DNA of 64,000 nt from Rhynchospora pubera (GCA_028095005.1 CM051459.1:255860229-255924228); one strand, 5' to 3'; shown: positions 20,083 to 31,700, counted from the stretch's first letter. The notes: generated by a model not told the origin, from the sequence alone. Numbers and translations are program-made.

Positions 20083-21607
20083 TCCTTAGTCGATGTGTGA
20101 CACTCTTGACCTCTCCGTTGGGGTTCACTTCAGGTTGGCTTGGAAACATCCCGGTCTTCGTTAAAGCTCCTTGGCCTTGAGGGTTTGCCAATTTGCTTTG
20201 TTGAATGAGGAACTGCAAGGACTCGCGAACTTGCTTCATCTCATCAAAGACCGTATGATTCCACTCCGTTTGATCTGCCATGAACTTGTCCACCAAATTC
20301 CTATGTTGCTGATAGTAACTAACTTGATTGTTATTCCCTACAGCGTTGTTGTTAGGCTTGTTTTGAGGTGGTGGTTGAGCTTGCCCCGGATTCGCGCACC
20401 CGCTTGGATTGCCATAAGATAATCCAGGATGGTTTCTCTTGTCTCGGTACACGTAATTCTGGGGTGCGTAGGGCGGAGGTGCCATGATTGCATTAACATC
20501 GGCTATGGGCTCGTCTCTTGCTACCAAGTGACATGCCTTTGCTGTATGTCCTTCTTCCTCACAAAATTGACATTTCTGGACCGCCTCCACGGGTTTGGTC
20601 TTCATTTCTTTCATCATTGTGGTCAAGGCGTCCAGTTGAGCTTGCAAATGGGTTGATTTGTCTACTTCTATCATCCCTCCTTTGGAATTCTTCTCTCTCA
20701 CCGACCAATTGGTTTGAGAGCTCGCCATGCTTTCGATTAGCGCCTTTGCATCCCTACACCCTAGGTCGAGGAGAGACCCACCTGCAGTTGAGTTAACACT
20801 TTGACGAGTTTGATGGTTCAAACCGTCATAGAAACTACAAATTAGTCTATCCTGGCCTATATCGTGATGAGGACACATTCTCAACAAATCTTTAAAGCGT
20901 TCCCAAGCTTCAAACAAATTTTCATCACTTTCCTGTTTAAACCCAATTATCTCCATCACGATCGATGTGGTTTTGATTCTAGGATAGAACCTTTCCAAGA
21001 AGGTCTTGGCTAAATCATCCCAACAAGTAAACGGATTACTATTGAAACTATTCAACCAATCCTCCGCTTGGTCTCTAAGAGAAAAAGGGAAAAGAGTTAA
21101 CCGGATTATATCAGGAGCGACTTCTTCGAGGTTGAGAGTGATGCAATTCTGTAGGAATCGCTGCAAGTGCTTGTTCGCGTCTTCCGTCGGATTCCCACTA
21201 AATTGGTTCTGTTGGATAAGGGCGATGAGAGATGGGTTGAAGAATAGATCGCGAGTCCTTCGAGCTTGGGGAGGGTTGACTCCAAGTCGGACATTGTTTG
21301 CGGTTGGGGCTCCGATCTCCTTCAAAGGTCGGTTCTCCGCTGCAATCCTTGCCGCCTCCCTAGCGTCATCAAGGGCTCGTTGAATAATGGCTGGATCTAC
21401 TATCAATGGCCCGTCTCCTTCTGGACCAATAGGTGGGTTCCCGTTCAGGTCTGCCATTGGGTTCGCGTCGTCTGCGTCTTTCGAACCTTCCTCAGGATCT
21501 TTTCTGGCGGGTCCGCCTGAATCCTGGCGGGTCACCTGGATTGGTCCTGGTGGTTGGTTCGCGAATCGAGCTGATGGATTTCGCCTTCCTCGTTGGTAAA
21601 CTAGCAA
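19928..21607 (-). CDS. Retrotransposon Gag (559 aa) with CCHC zinc knuckle
   Basis: Capsid-type retrotransposon gag domain at about residues 125-295: LFFNPSLIALI, FLQNCITLNL, LFPFSLRDQAEDWLNSF, FLERFYPRIKT, FYDGLN. A single CX2CX4HX4C knuckle (C346, C349, H354, C359) lies near residue 350. It forms the virus-like particle and binds genomic RNA. The N-terminal Pro/Asp-rich leader contains peptides from two palindrome copies (residues ~22-36). The C-terminal ~50 residues overlap the protease ORF in the other frame and are largely repeat-derived (SGDPPG). The zero-frame stop lies at 19928, so protease and pol would need a +1 shift relative to gag, or the copy carries an indel. Confidence 0.92.
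   Translation of the reverse strand: MLVYQRGRRNPSARFANQPPGPIQVTRQDSGGPARKDPEEGSKDADDANPMADLNGNPPIGPEGDGPLIVDPAIIQRALDDAREAARIAAENRPLKEIGAPTANNVRLGVNPPQARRTRDLFFNPSLIALIQQNQFSGNPTEDANKHLQRFLQNCITLNLEEVAPDIIRLTLFPFSLRDQAEDWLNSFNSNPFTCWDDLAKTFLERFYPRIKTTSIVMEIIGFKQESDENLFEAWERFKDLLRMCPHHDIGQDRLICSFYDGLNHQTRQSVNSTAGGSLLDLGCRDAKALIESMASSQTNWSVREKNSKGGMIEVDKSTHLQAQLDALTTMMKEMKTKPVEAVQKCQFCEEEGHTAKACHLVARDEPIADVNAIMAPPPYAPQNYVYRDKRNHPGLSYGNPSGCANPGQAQPPPQNKPNNNAVGNNNQVSYYQQHRNLVDKFMADQTEWNHTVFDEMKQVRESLQFLIQQSKLANPQGQGALTKTGMFPSQPEVNPNGEVKSVTHRLRSGTEYDGPKNPDESFSGPIQADPPGKCAEHRTLGTVSGDPPGLRRTRQKRF
19940..20026. repeat. Palindromic mini-repeat, three copies at the gag/protease overlap
   Basis: Copies at 19940 (16 nt), 19960 (15 nt) and 20011 (16 nt). 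The companion box CTGTCCCGAGG follows the second and GGTCCTGAGA follows the third. The two 16-nt variants and the overlap of the two open frames coincide here. Confidence 0.9.
21504..21538. repeat. Palindromic mini-repeat dimer near the gag start
   Basis: Copies at 21504 (16 nt, extra C) and 21524 (right arm degenerate, GTCACCTG), followed by GATTGGTCCTGG. They encode residues ~22-36 of Gag. Confidence 0.85.
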
Positions 21608-21882
21608 GGGAGTCGAAATTGGTGATGAAGTCGAAGTTGTGGCCTCCTTGGCTTCTATTTGTTCTCCCGGAAAACGAACGGTTTGGGAAACAAATGAAGC
21701 GGAAGGTCGGGGTGTCTCGTCGCTCTTGGCTTGGCTCCTCGTGTAGTACTTGCACTCGCTTGCGGGTTGATGTTGCTTAGGCTTCTTCTTTCCGGCCAGC
21801 GTGTACTCCTACAAACAAGAAACAAGAGGAAAAGACAATAGATCAATAAAACTTAATTACCTAAACTTAAATCTAGTCACCG

Positions 21883-21900
21883 TCCCCGGCAACGGCGCCA
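21883..21900 (-). promoter_or_regulatory. Primer binding site, tRNA-Asp
   Basis: The plus strand reads TCCCCGGCAACGGCGCCA, identical to the 3' end of plant tRNA-Asp(GTC) including CCA, four bases from the 5' LTR border at 21905. The complementary minus-strand RNA would anneal this tRNA to prime reverse transcription. It is not a tRNA gene. Confidence 0.92.
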
Positions 21901-21904
21901 AATT

Positions 21905-23471
21905 TGATCGGAGTTAAAACCTAGGTCAAATTAAACCTCAATCTAATCTAATGCAGTATAGCTTGAGGATCGAATCCACAGGGACGGTTATTCTAAACTA
22001 TAGACTTTAAGTAATTTAGTTCAATTAATCTAGGGGTAAACAAGTCGAAAAGTTAATTAATTGATTAAAAGGATTAAATTTAAACTAAAAGAGTTAATTC
22101 TAAATTCTAATTAATGTTTAAATTACTCTAAATATTAAGGAAAAGGTCTAAACTCGAATTAAGGACTTAAACTAGGGTCAATTGATCGGGTTCCACTTCC
22201 AGGCACTATCCTGGCGGGTCGACAGGATTCCTGGCGGGTCGCCAGAGTTCCTGGCGGGTCGACAGAATTCCTGGCGGGTCGCCAGAACAGTACGACAATT
22301 CAGTTTGATTAGTTTCTAAGTTCTCTAAGTTCAGGTTTTTGGTTTAAACTCTGGTCCAAATACTAACTCTCGTTCTTGATTTGGTATTACTAAGTTTTAA
22401 CCTCTAAACCTCCCTAAAAACCTAAGTTTCAACTCTCGTTTCTTGGCTTAAGTTTTAGGGTTTGCTTTAACTATTCGGTAGGATATCCTAGATCTCTCGA
22501 TCTTAGGAGGGAATAAACCTCTCGGCTAAGTTCCGGTTTCACCTTTTGGGTATACTAACTATCCTAAAGTTTGAGAATAGAAATCGTTTTGAGATTAGGG
22601 TTCTATTTGCTTAATCTACGAGGTCAGGCCTAACCAAGTGAGCAAACCTTCAAATCAATTCAATTCAATTCACAATTTCAGCAAATAAACTCAAGTAAAG
22701 CAAGCAACTTAGAAAAATTAGAAAACTAAATAAACTTCATTAATCTACCAAGTCATGGTTCCCTACAATTGCCCCTAAACTAAACTACTCACTAAAAGTC
22801 ATACTAAACATAAAAATAAAAGGTTTCAGCAAACTAAACATCAAAGACAGAAAATAGAGAAAGTTTACAACAAGAACAAACAGCAAACAACTCTCAGCTT
22901 GTTTTCTGGCGGGTCGCCAGAGATCCTGGCGGGTCGACAGGAGGCAGCTGGGGGATTCTGCTATCTTCTCTCGAATTCTCTCTCTCTAAACTGACTTCAA
23001 AACTCGACTCCCCTTTCTGGAGCTTTCCCTATGTTTAAATAACTTTCAAAGGCGGTTCCCATAGGTGGAGATCATGTCTGGCTCGTCCAAGAATAGAGAA
23101 AGTGCTCTGCCAGAAATATCTCACCAAATTGGGCAGGTCGGTTAATGTTCTGGCGGGTCGACAGGAATCCTGGCGGGTCGCCTGGATTCCTGGCGGGTCG
23201 TCTGAAATCCTGGCGGGTCGCCAGAACAGGGGACTTGTCTGGTTTGACCCTGTTCCTTTGCTCCAGTCGCTTGGACTCTGATTTGCTCCGTTTGAACACT
23301 TCCTTGGGCCCAATTTTGCTCCAAATCATCACTGAACCTGAAATTAGACAAGGGCAAATAGCAGTACCATATTTCTAACCTAAATTGCATTAAATCTAAC
23401 TAAAACACAAACATTTAATTGAAATTAAGGCCTAAAAGAGTTGAATATTTCGATGTGAAACCCGCCTATCA
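21905..23471 (-). repeat. 5' LTR of the Athila element (1,567 bp)
   Basis: Collinear with 10491-12037. It has ten palindrome copies: four at 22211-22285, two at 22906-22940 and four at 23150-23224. The first array has one 20-bp unit more than in the other LTR. A TATA-like TTATTTAAAC occurs on the minus strand around 23034-23043 and could be the promoter core, but no start site can be defined. Confidence 0.95.
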
Positions 23472-23476
23472 CACAT

Positions 23477-25738
23477 AAAATAAACAAGAAGAATATATGA
23501 ACGATCAAACACGAATATATACAAATAAATAAATTCAATAAAAAAAAGTCGAATATATATATAAAAATTAAACAAAATGATGACAAAACTATTTTTGTAT
23601 GTGTTAACTTTGATTATTTATATATTCATTTTGTCTATTTCATGTGTTCATTTTGTTCAAGTAATGACAAATGATAACAAATTTGTAGATAACAGCTATC
23701 ATTTTTCAGATCCCATTTATAGGCAGGGCTGCAAAAGATCGAAATGATAACGAAACTAGGTTGTTTTGTTAACCGTTTCGTTTCGTTGACGAAACTAACT
23801 ATTTATTTCGTTAACTGTTTTGTTTTAGATGAAATGATCAAGATCGATGAAATTTTCGTGATTTACGCATGGACGAAACCATTTCATTGTTTTATTTTTG
23901 AAACACAACTATATTTTTTAGCCGACGAAACAAAACGAAACAACAGTCGAAATGACTTCCGTTTTCAGCCTTATTTACAGCCTTACAGGTTACAAATAAC
24001 AATTGGGACTGAATACATCCGGTCCAACAAAAATACCACGGCCCAAATTAACCGTAAAGCACAACCGATAAACCGTACCGAAGTGAACAACTTGACGTTA
24101 AGAATTTCTGCAAGATAGGGATAGAATCTGACCGACCAGACGGCCTAAGATACCAACACAACAAGAAAATGACCAATTATCCTTTCAATTGCTCTGAATA
24201 TTGCAGCGAAAAAACGCCTGATCTTTATCTAATTGGTCGGATACACCACACTCGGATGAGACATCCTAATTCCTAAAAGTCTAAAACAAATAAGAGCAAA
24301 TTCGTTTTGGTTTTGGAAGTAAACATGTAAAAAAAAACAGTAAAAATGTGATTCATATCATAATATAAGTTGTCTTTATAATAATAATTATTATTTTTAC
24401 TAACTTTTTTTGCATCAAGCAAGCTCTTTCTTTCAAAAAATAATAACGTCATTTGCAGTTTTTTTATCGTTTGAATAAAATGAACATATAGAATAGACAT
24501 GGTGAATATATAAATGATCAAAGGGGCCGTTTGGATCAAGTGGGAATTTGGAGAATTTTCTATTCATAGGCATAAATTTATTATAAACAATCCAAACTCT
24601 TCATAAAATTACACACTTCCCAATACTTTATGCCTAGGAATATGAAATTCCTCTTATTCCTAAGCGATCCAAACGATCCCAAAGTGAACACATACAAACA
24701 AATAAGTCTTGTCATTTTCTGTTCAGATTTTTATATGCATATTCAACTTATATTTTTTCAACTTATTTGTTTGAATATGTTCATTTTGATCATTTACACG
24801 ATCCTAAACACATCCAAATATATCACCGGAGTCTTCAATGCCATCAGTTCTTCCCGTGATAAACATGGTGGTAATCCAACTCTTAAAAAAATGATCTTTT
24901 CTTTGAACATTTTATATCTAGTTCCTCTAGGACCCAAAAAAACTCCATTTTCGTCCCTGAGCGACTTGCGCTAATGAATTAGTTTGATCTGAAATTTGCG
25001 ACCTCTTGTTTATTTTATATGTTTATTATTTTGATCGAGCAATGCTAATAAAATTCTCTTTTTTCCACGTTTTAAAGTGGATACAATACAATTCATAGTT
25101 TAGCGAGCTATGCTGGCCTGTACAGCTGTACTGTCTGGGCCTTACCCTTATGGCCCTCTCTCTGGCTGGATGGAAGAAACTGTATCCATCGTCATGTATT
25201 ACTTGCAAAATATTCACATTTGTAAGGTTCAAACTAAAATTGCCACAGCTAAGTTAGGGTTGCTTTGAATCGTCATTCATCACACAGCCTCGCAACACCT
25301 CGAGCCTTGAATGCAATCTCTCCCTCTTTTTCCTTTCTCCGATACCATTTCCATTCCTTCAATCTTCCCTTTCTCTCCCTCCTTTCCCAACTCCTCCTCG
25401 ATTTCTCGATGATCTGATTCTTCGACCTAATTATAAGCGTCGTTTCCCTTTCGGGCATAGCCCCCCCGCGCATTTGTCCTAGGGTTTGTTTTCCTCATTT
25501 GAATTCACCCTGGGTTTTCACCTCTCCGATTCACCCCCTTGATGCCCCTTTAGTTTCTATTTTTTTCATGTTCAGTTTTCGGATTGTTTTAAGATCTGAC
25601 TCATGAATTGAATTTAGCTTTTGTTAATTTAAGTTTGTGAGAAGGGAAACAGTATACCTGGCTTTACAATTATTATAACTCTGTTAATCAGAGAGCAGTA
25701 GATAAAAGCATCGTAAGTCAGAAAGGGTTGTGTGCAAC
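23477..25738. other. Intergenic; one MITE and the leader region of the next gene
   Basis: AT-rich with no coding exon until 25739. A MITE lies at 24523-24680. From about 25280 to 25500 the sequence turns pyrimidine-rich (CTCTCCCTCTTTTTCC) and ends TTTGTCCTAGGG, typical of a plant 5' UTR. The 240 bp after it, before the ATG, look like a 5'-UTR intron or a long leader. Confidence 0.5.
24523..24680. mobile_element. MITE, ~158 bp
   Basis: Ends GGGGCCGTTTGGATC and GATCCAAACGATCCC are imperfect inverted repeats. The interior has CTATTCATAGGCATAAA and its near-complement CTTTATGCCTAGGAATA, and a TTACACACTTCCCAATA word shared with the MITE at 9295. AAA flanks both sides. Same broad family as 9295-9483. 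Confidence 0.65.
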
Positions 25739-28700
25739 ATGAGCAGCAGACATTTTAATGGCCTTGTTCTGGCTGAAGCGGCCAATGTGACTCGTGAGCT
25801 TGAACCGGATAAGTTGGCTCTGGCCGAGAGGAGAGCTGCTCAGTTGATTGCCAGGATACAGCCCGATACATTGTCTGACGAGAGGCGGGGTGCTGTTACA
25901 AGCTACGTGAGGCGCCTCATCACAAATTGCATATCTTGCCAGGCACTTTACGTCCCCTTAATCAATTCCATTTTCATGTTTAGTTACGTTGAATATTGCA
26001 TTCAACAATTCTTTACAGATCAAATTTGTTATTTCACTTACTCGCGGAAGTTTGTACTAATATAAATGTATTATTGCTTGTTAGTAGTTTAATTTGAATT
26101 TCTGGATTCTAGTTGGCCACCTAATTTTGCGCTGAGTATCTGTTTTGTGGTGGTTTTAGGTTTGCACATTTGGATCAGTGCCTCTAAAGACGTACCTACC
26201 TGATGGCGACATAGATTTAACGGCATTAAGTAGTGATAATGACATGAAAGAAATATGGGCCAATAAAGTGCGATATGCACTAGAATGTGAAGAGAAGAAT
26301 GAGAATGCTGAATTTTGTGTGAAGGAGGTCCAGTACATTCAGGCTGAGGTATGCATATGTATCCTAGAACCTTGAGTTTCTGTCGATTGATTTGCCTCTT
26401 CATTATGCAAAATGCTGAATAATAGTACAAGCTGCAAAAAAAGGAGAAATTGATTTTAAAAGATGTGCAAAAATGTGCAAATCAGGGAGAAGGTTATTTG
26501 AACATTTTAAAAGCACAATTGCATGCTCTGTTGTATGTATATTTTGAATTCATTTTTTACTGGGCACATCTGAATACTTTTGACAAGTATGTTATCATTT
26601 TCTGTGCTAATTTCAGTTTTGCTGTTTGTTGCAGGTTAAGATAATAAAATGTCTTGTAGAAAATATTGTTGTAGACATCTCTTTTAATCAAGTTGGTGGC
26701 TTGTGCACACTATGTTTCCTTGAAGAGGTAACTGATGCTCAAAGAAATAACCTCGGCGTACTCTTATACAATCAGTGCCTAACTAGTTCTTGTGTGTTTT
26801 TGTAGATTGACTGCTTAATAAATAATGATTATCTATTCAAGCGTAGCATCATACTAATAAAGGCATGGTGCTATTATGAGAGTCGCATCCTTGGGGCTCA
26901 TCATGGACTCATCTCTACTTATGCATTGGAGACATTAGTTTTGTACATTTTTCATATATTTAACAACAAGTTCACCGGACCGCTTGAGGTAACTTTTTCT
27001 CTGTTTAAGCTTCATTGATGCAATTATTACCATGGTATACCATTTGTCATGATTTTGTGGACTCTTACCAGAGATGAACCATATATAATGTATTACTAAA
27101 TGCCACCCATGACTTACTGTTTCCTCTGTAGCAATGATGCTTTGGTAAAACATTGTACAGTATTATATGTTCAGCTTTAAATGGATTTCAAATGTTTAGC
27201 TCTCTTTTTGAAAGAGTTTGATGTGTATAACACTTTGTTTTTTATAGGTATTGTATCGTTTTTTAGAATTCTTCAGTAACTATGACTGGGAACACTACTG
27301 CCTTAGCCTCTGGGGTCCAGTTCCTATTAGCTCTCTTCCTCATATGATAGGTAAACTTATTTGCTTAGACTTCTATAATAGAGTTCGAGACAGAAGGATT
27401 GAAATCAACCGTAGCCTTGATTGTTTTCATTTGGCCAACTAATTTGTCTCAGCTTGTACAGGGTAGTTTCCTGATTAGTCCCTCCTACTGGTTTTGCTAA
27501 GTTAGAAGACACAGAGATACTGACACAGAGCATGAAAGTGCTTTATTATATTAGGTAGGACCAATAATTAGAAGTCAGACCATGAAGACAAGTTACTCAA
27601 ACAAAAGTTGTCACTGTATTGGTTGTTTGAGCCACGTACCTTCTAACATCAATTGGCCTTTCTGTAGCGGAGACTCCTAGGAGGGATGATGGCACCTTGC
27701 TACTGAACAAACCCTTCCTTGATAGGTGTGTTTCAAGGTATGCCGTCTGTCCTGGTGGTCAGGAAACGCCCCCATTTGCTTCGAAGCATTTTAACGTCAT
27801 TGATCCTTTACGCACAAACAACAACCTGGGTCGGAGTGTAAGTAAAGGTACTGGTTTGGCTTATCATAAATAGTTTTTTTTTTTTTTTTTCTGTTCATAT
27901 GCTTTAGTTTTGTTCTGACTGTGGTATTTGGGCTACAGGTAATTTCTTTAGGATAAGAAGTGCCTTTGCATTTGGTGCAAGAAGACTGGCTATGCTGCTC
28001 GAGGGTCAAAAGGACAATCTTGTAGCTGAACTAAACCAGTTCTTTAGAAATACTTGGGAAAGGCATGGGAGTGGTATTCGCCCTGATGCCCCGGTCCCAG
28101 ATTTGCACAATTTGCAATCCCCGGAGAATGTCCCTGTCGAAGACTCCAGGCGACATAGGAGCACTGATTACAACAACAAGAAAAAGAGTCATAGTCATGC
28201 TGTACCTCAAATGAATCGTGAGAAGGAATCTGAAACTATTCATGATTTTAGGGCAAGTAATTCTAAACTTCCCCTTGCCTCGACTCAGAAAACACATGTT
28301 GTGCGACCTGAGTTCGTGGAGCAGTTTGAAGGTAATTACACCACAAGTAGCAGCAGTGGTGCTAACAACAGATCAAGAGACCAGAAAACAGTAAAACCAC
28401 AGTATTCTTTGAACAGTAACAGCGGACTTGCTAGATTTCAGTTTGTGCGGACTCGTTCCAGTCCAGAGCTGACGGATTCCTCTGTCGAGTCATTCCCCCG
28501 CACACGACGTGGCCGAGCTGTAGACAATGGAAAGACCACAAGGTCTGAAAATGGTTTGGTTAGAAGAAGCAATGCTAATCCAGGTTCTGAAATAACTGGC
28601 GCTCACAGCACAAAGTCTTCTTTGGATGATTTTCCAAGGTCCTTCAATAGCAGCTCCCCCCATCCAAGTTTAGAAGGAGGCGCCTCTGATACACACAGTG

Positions 28701-31700
28701 TGTCTAATAGTTATGATAATGGTTTTGCTTCAATCAGTGAAGAATTGTCCTCAGCTGCTGAGACGGAGATACGGCAGGAGATGAGCCAGGAGGAGCAAGA
28801 TATGGTTAACTTAATGGGGATGCAAGGGTTGAATGGACAGTTCCAGTTGCCAACACACATGGTTCCATCTCCCCATTTACCTTTTGCATTCTCCCCTCTT
28901 TTAGCTTCAGGAGCGCAAGCCCATGGAAATTGGGCTGGAGTTCTTCCAGCTAATCTGGCAAATTTATCTTTAATAAATGCTCCCTGGTCACAGAACTTGC
29001 AGTTTCCAGGGTTTGTTCCTCCACCACTGGCCCCATATAGTCAGTCTCCTTTTGTGTCGAACTTGGATGAGACCGTTAGTACAAACCGAGATGAAGCTGT
29101 CACATCCAACCATGTTGAGAACATGGAGTTGCCTCACGATAGCTCTGGAGCAGTGGTGGAACCTACTGAGGAGCAAAACAGTAGTTGGAGAGAGAACAGT
29201 TCCATCACAAGGCAGCCTACTAAGAGCAGAGATAATGCTGGTGGTTCCAACTTGGTTCCAATGACACATGGTACCAATGCCCACTTTGTTGTGCCTGCTC
29301 AGCCTAGACTTGGTAGGGATAATGTGGGGTCTCTTGGAGAAGATGTTAGTAATGAACCCCGAAATCAGATGGGGAGATTGGCTGATGTTAGTAGCTCTGA
29401 TGCCAGGGTTTCTACTACTAGGCAATCTTCTTGGAAAGAAAGTCAGTCACGAGGCAGATCTTTGTATGAGGGTTCAAGAAATAGAACGGGTGAGAGATTT
29501 CCTAGATCACCAAAGGACAAATGGGAGAGGAAATCCACCTCCTTTTCAGGTCCAGCTTCTCCTTATGCAAAAGGAAAGCCTGTTTCACAGCCTGAAAGCA
29601 CACCGGAGGATTCTTTTTCTGAAGCTGATAATGAAATTATTGATTGGGCCTCCACATCAGCCAGCGAGGAGAGTGGACCTGACAGGATTTCTCATATGGG
29701 ATATGATCCTGCAGTACGCACTAATGGGCCTGGGCCAAATCCAGTGTTTCCAATTGGTGGACCTGTCTTGCTCAGTTCACCAAGGCAGCGGATGATGGAT
29801 AATCCTGGTGGCGCCCCTATGACATTCGTTCAAACAGGGCCGCCTATATTTTACATGGTCCCGTACAATTTTCCACATGATATGAACAATAATGACATAG
29901 TGCCTAACCATATCGATAGAGAGGAAGCGACAAGTCAAGGAGACAGGGATTGTGATGCAGGTTACAATTCTGACGTGGTTGAGGCACAAGTCCGTATTGA
30001 CCCAAGTTCAACGCCCTCCCCCATTGCTTCTGTCACCGACTCTGAGGATAGAGTCAAGTCTGATATCCTTAATAGTGATTTTAATAGCCATTTGCAAAAT
30101 CTAATGTTTGGGCGGTTCTGCCAAAAGGGTCCTTATCAGGGACCTTTGGTTGCGCAGTCACCGATCATGGTCCCACCGATGTTACTGCAAACTCACTTTC
30201 CTTCTGAAGGTGCAAGGCCAATGTCAGGGAACGTTAATGCGACTCCAGTGATGGGCTATGGGCCAAGGCTGATTCCTGTAATGCCATTCCAGTCTGGACC
30301 CGAGCGAGTTTCTGGTGTTGCGCAGCGTTTTGGGGAGGAAGCACCTAGATCTCGTGTTGGTACTGGGACCTACCTGCCTAACCCTGTAAGTTTTGTTTAC
30401 AAAGAGCATGCATTTTTTTTTTTTGGGAAAATCGGACATAAACCCTTGTAATCTTCTCTATTCAGAGATAAACCCCTCTAATCTTTAAAATTAGATATAA
30501 ACCCCTCTAATCCTATTTAGTTCAGATACAAACTCTTTTTATTATTTTAAATTATATATTAAGTATAAAAAATCAGAATTTCAAAGTTATGACTGAAATA
30601 CCCCTACCTACTTATCTCCTCTCCTTTCCCTGCATTTTCTAGCGCCCTCTTGCCTTCTATGCATCAAATCCCGTCCTTTTGTATTCTCTCTCTACACCAG
30701 CCAAAACTCAAAATCATATATGCATTATGTTTCATATCCATACATGCAACATCAGTGTTCTATCTTGTCATGCGTCCATTTCATAATATGTAAAAAATGC
30801 ACACACCAATCTCTAATTGGAAAATGTTTTTTTGTTCAATTGTGTTATCTTGGCTGATACGGCTCCATGGCCTAACCGAACGGCATCAGTTTTCAACTGG
30901 AGTTTATATTGGAAAAGTTATCATTAAGCATTAAGAAATACAATGCTAACTTTAGCGAAGAATATATTATTGTAATGAAAATTGATAATCAATATCAAGA
31001 TATTAATTTAAGTTGCTTGAAATAATTAGGCTAAAAATTTTCTAGTTTGCCTCATCACAAATAACAGAAGTTAGGATATTCTAATTAATTTTTTGGAAGC
31101 TATAAGGATAAAAGAGATAAGAGAAAACCTAACAATTTCGAAAGAGATTTGGGAAAAGAAAGGCAAAATCGTTAATTTGGAAAAAGTATATTTGAAGTAC
31201 GGACATATAACAGGGGATAATGAAGCGCCATGTTTAGGATGAAGTTACGCCGCAGGGTACTTTAGTCATAAGTTTTAATATCTGATTTTTTATATTAAAA
31301 AATATTTAAAATTAATACAAGAGGGTTTCTATCCAAATAATATAAAATTAGAGGGGTTTATATCCGATATTGAAGATTGGAAGGGTTTATATCTGAATAG
31401 AGAAGATTGGAGGGGTTTATATCCGATTTTGCCTTTTTTTTATTATTATTGTTTTTAGGTCAAACTGCAATCTTGGATACTGTGGTTCCTCATGTGTAGA
31501 ATCAAAAAGTGGCTTACATAGTCTTTTTTTAATTTTTCTTTTCTTTCTTATCTGAATTTTTGCCAATGTAATTCCCCAAAGACCTATCATCAAATAACCC
31601 AAAACAATGAAGTTACGCAAGTCACAGTTGCGAAGCTCATCAGCTGTCAATAGTCAGGTCTGGAAGAGCCAACAAGCACTGAGCTGTATAAGCTATTGCC

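Larger units (their letters stand above)
10491..23471 (-). mobile_element. Near-complete Ty3/Gypsy retrotransposon, Athila lineage
   Basis: A 12,981-bp element in minus orientation: 5' LTR 21905-23471, tRNA-Asp primer site, gag, protease, RT-RNase H-integrase, a downstream ATHILA-type ORF, polypurine tract, 3' LTR 10491-12037. It is bounded by a perfect 5-bp target duplication CACAT (10486-10490 and 23472-23476), and the LTRs start TGAT and end ATCA. The LTRs differ by about five substitutions by eye plus one 20-bp repeat unit, so insertion is recent. The domain order protease-RT-RNase H-integrase, the tRNA-Asp primer and the extra ORF with ATHILA similarity fit the Athila lineage. Two breaks are visible: a +1 frame change between gag and protease and one in-frame TGA before RT. 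All 41 copies of the palindromic mini-repeat in this window lie inside it. Confidence 0.95.

Noticed and set aside
16768..21383. Plus-strand frames across the Athila coding region
   Set aside because: Antisense shadows of gag-pol.
21883..21900. tRNA-Asp-like sequence
   Set aside because: Only the 3' 18 nt of the tRNA are present, directly beside an LTR; it is the primer binding site.
28977..29795. Overlapping frames of 95-175 codons in the nucleotidyltransferase exon 7
   Set aside because: Shadow frames of the long coding exon, which is supported by splice frame and family similarity.
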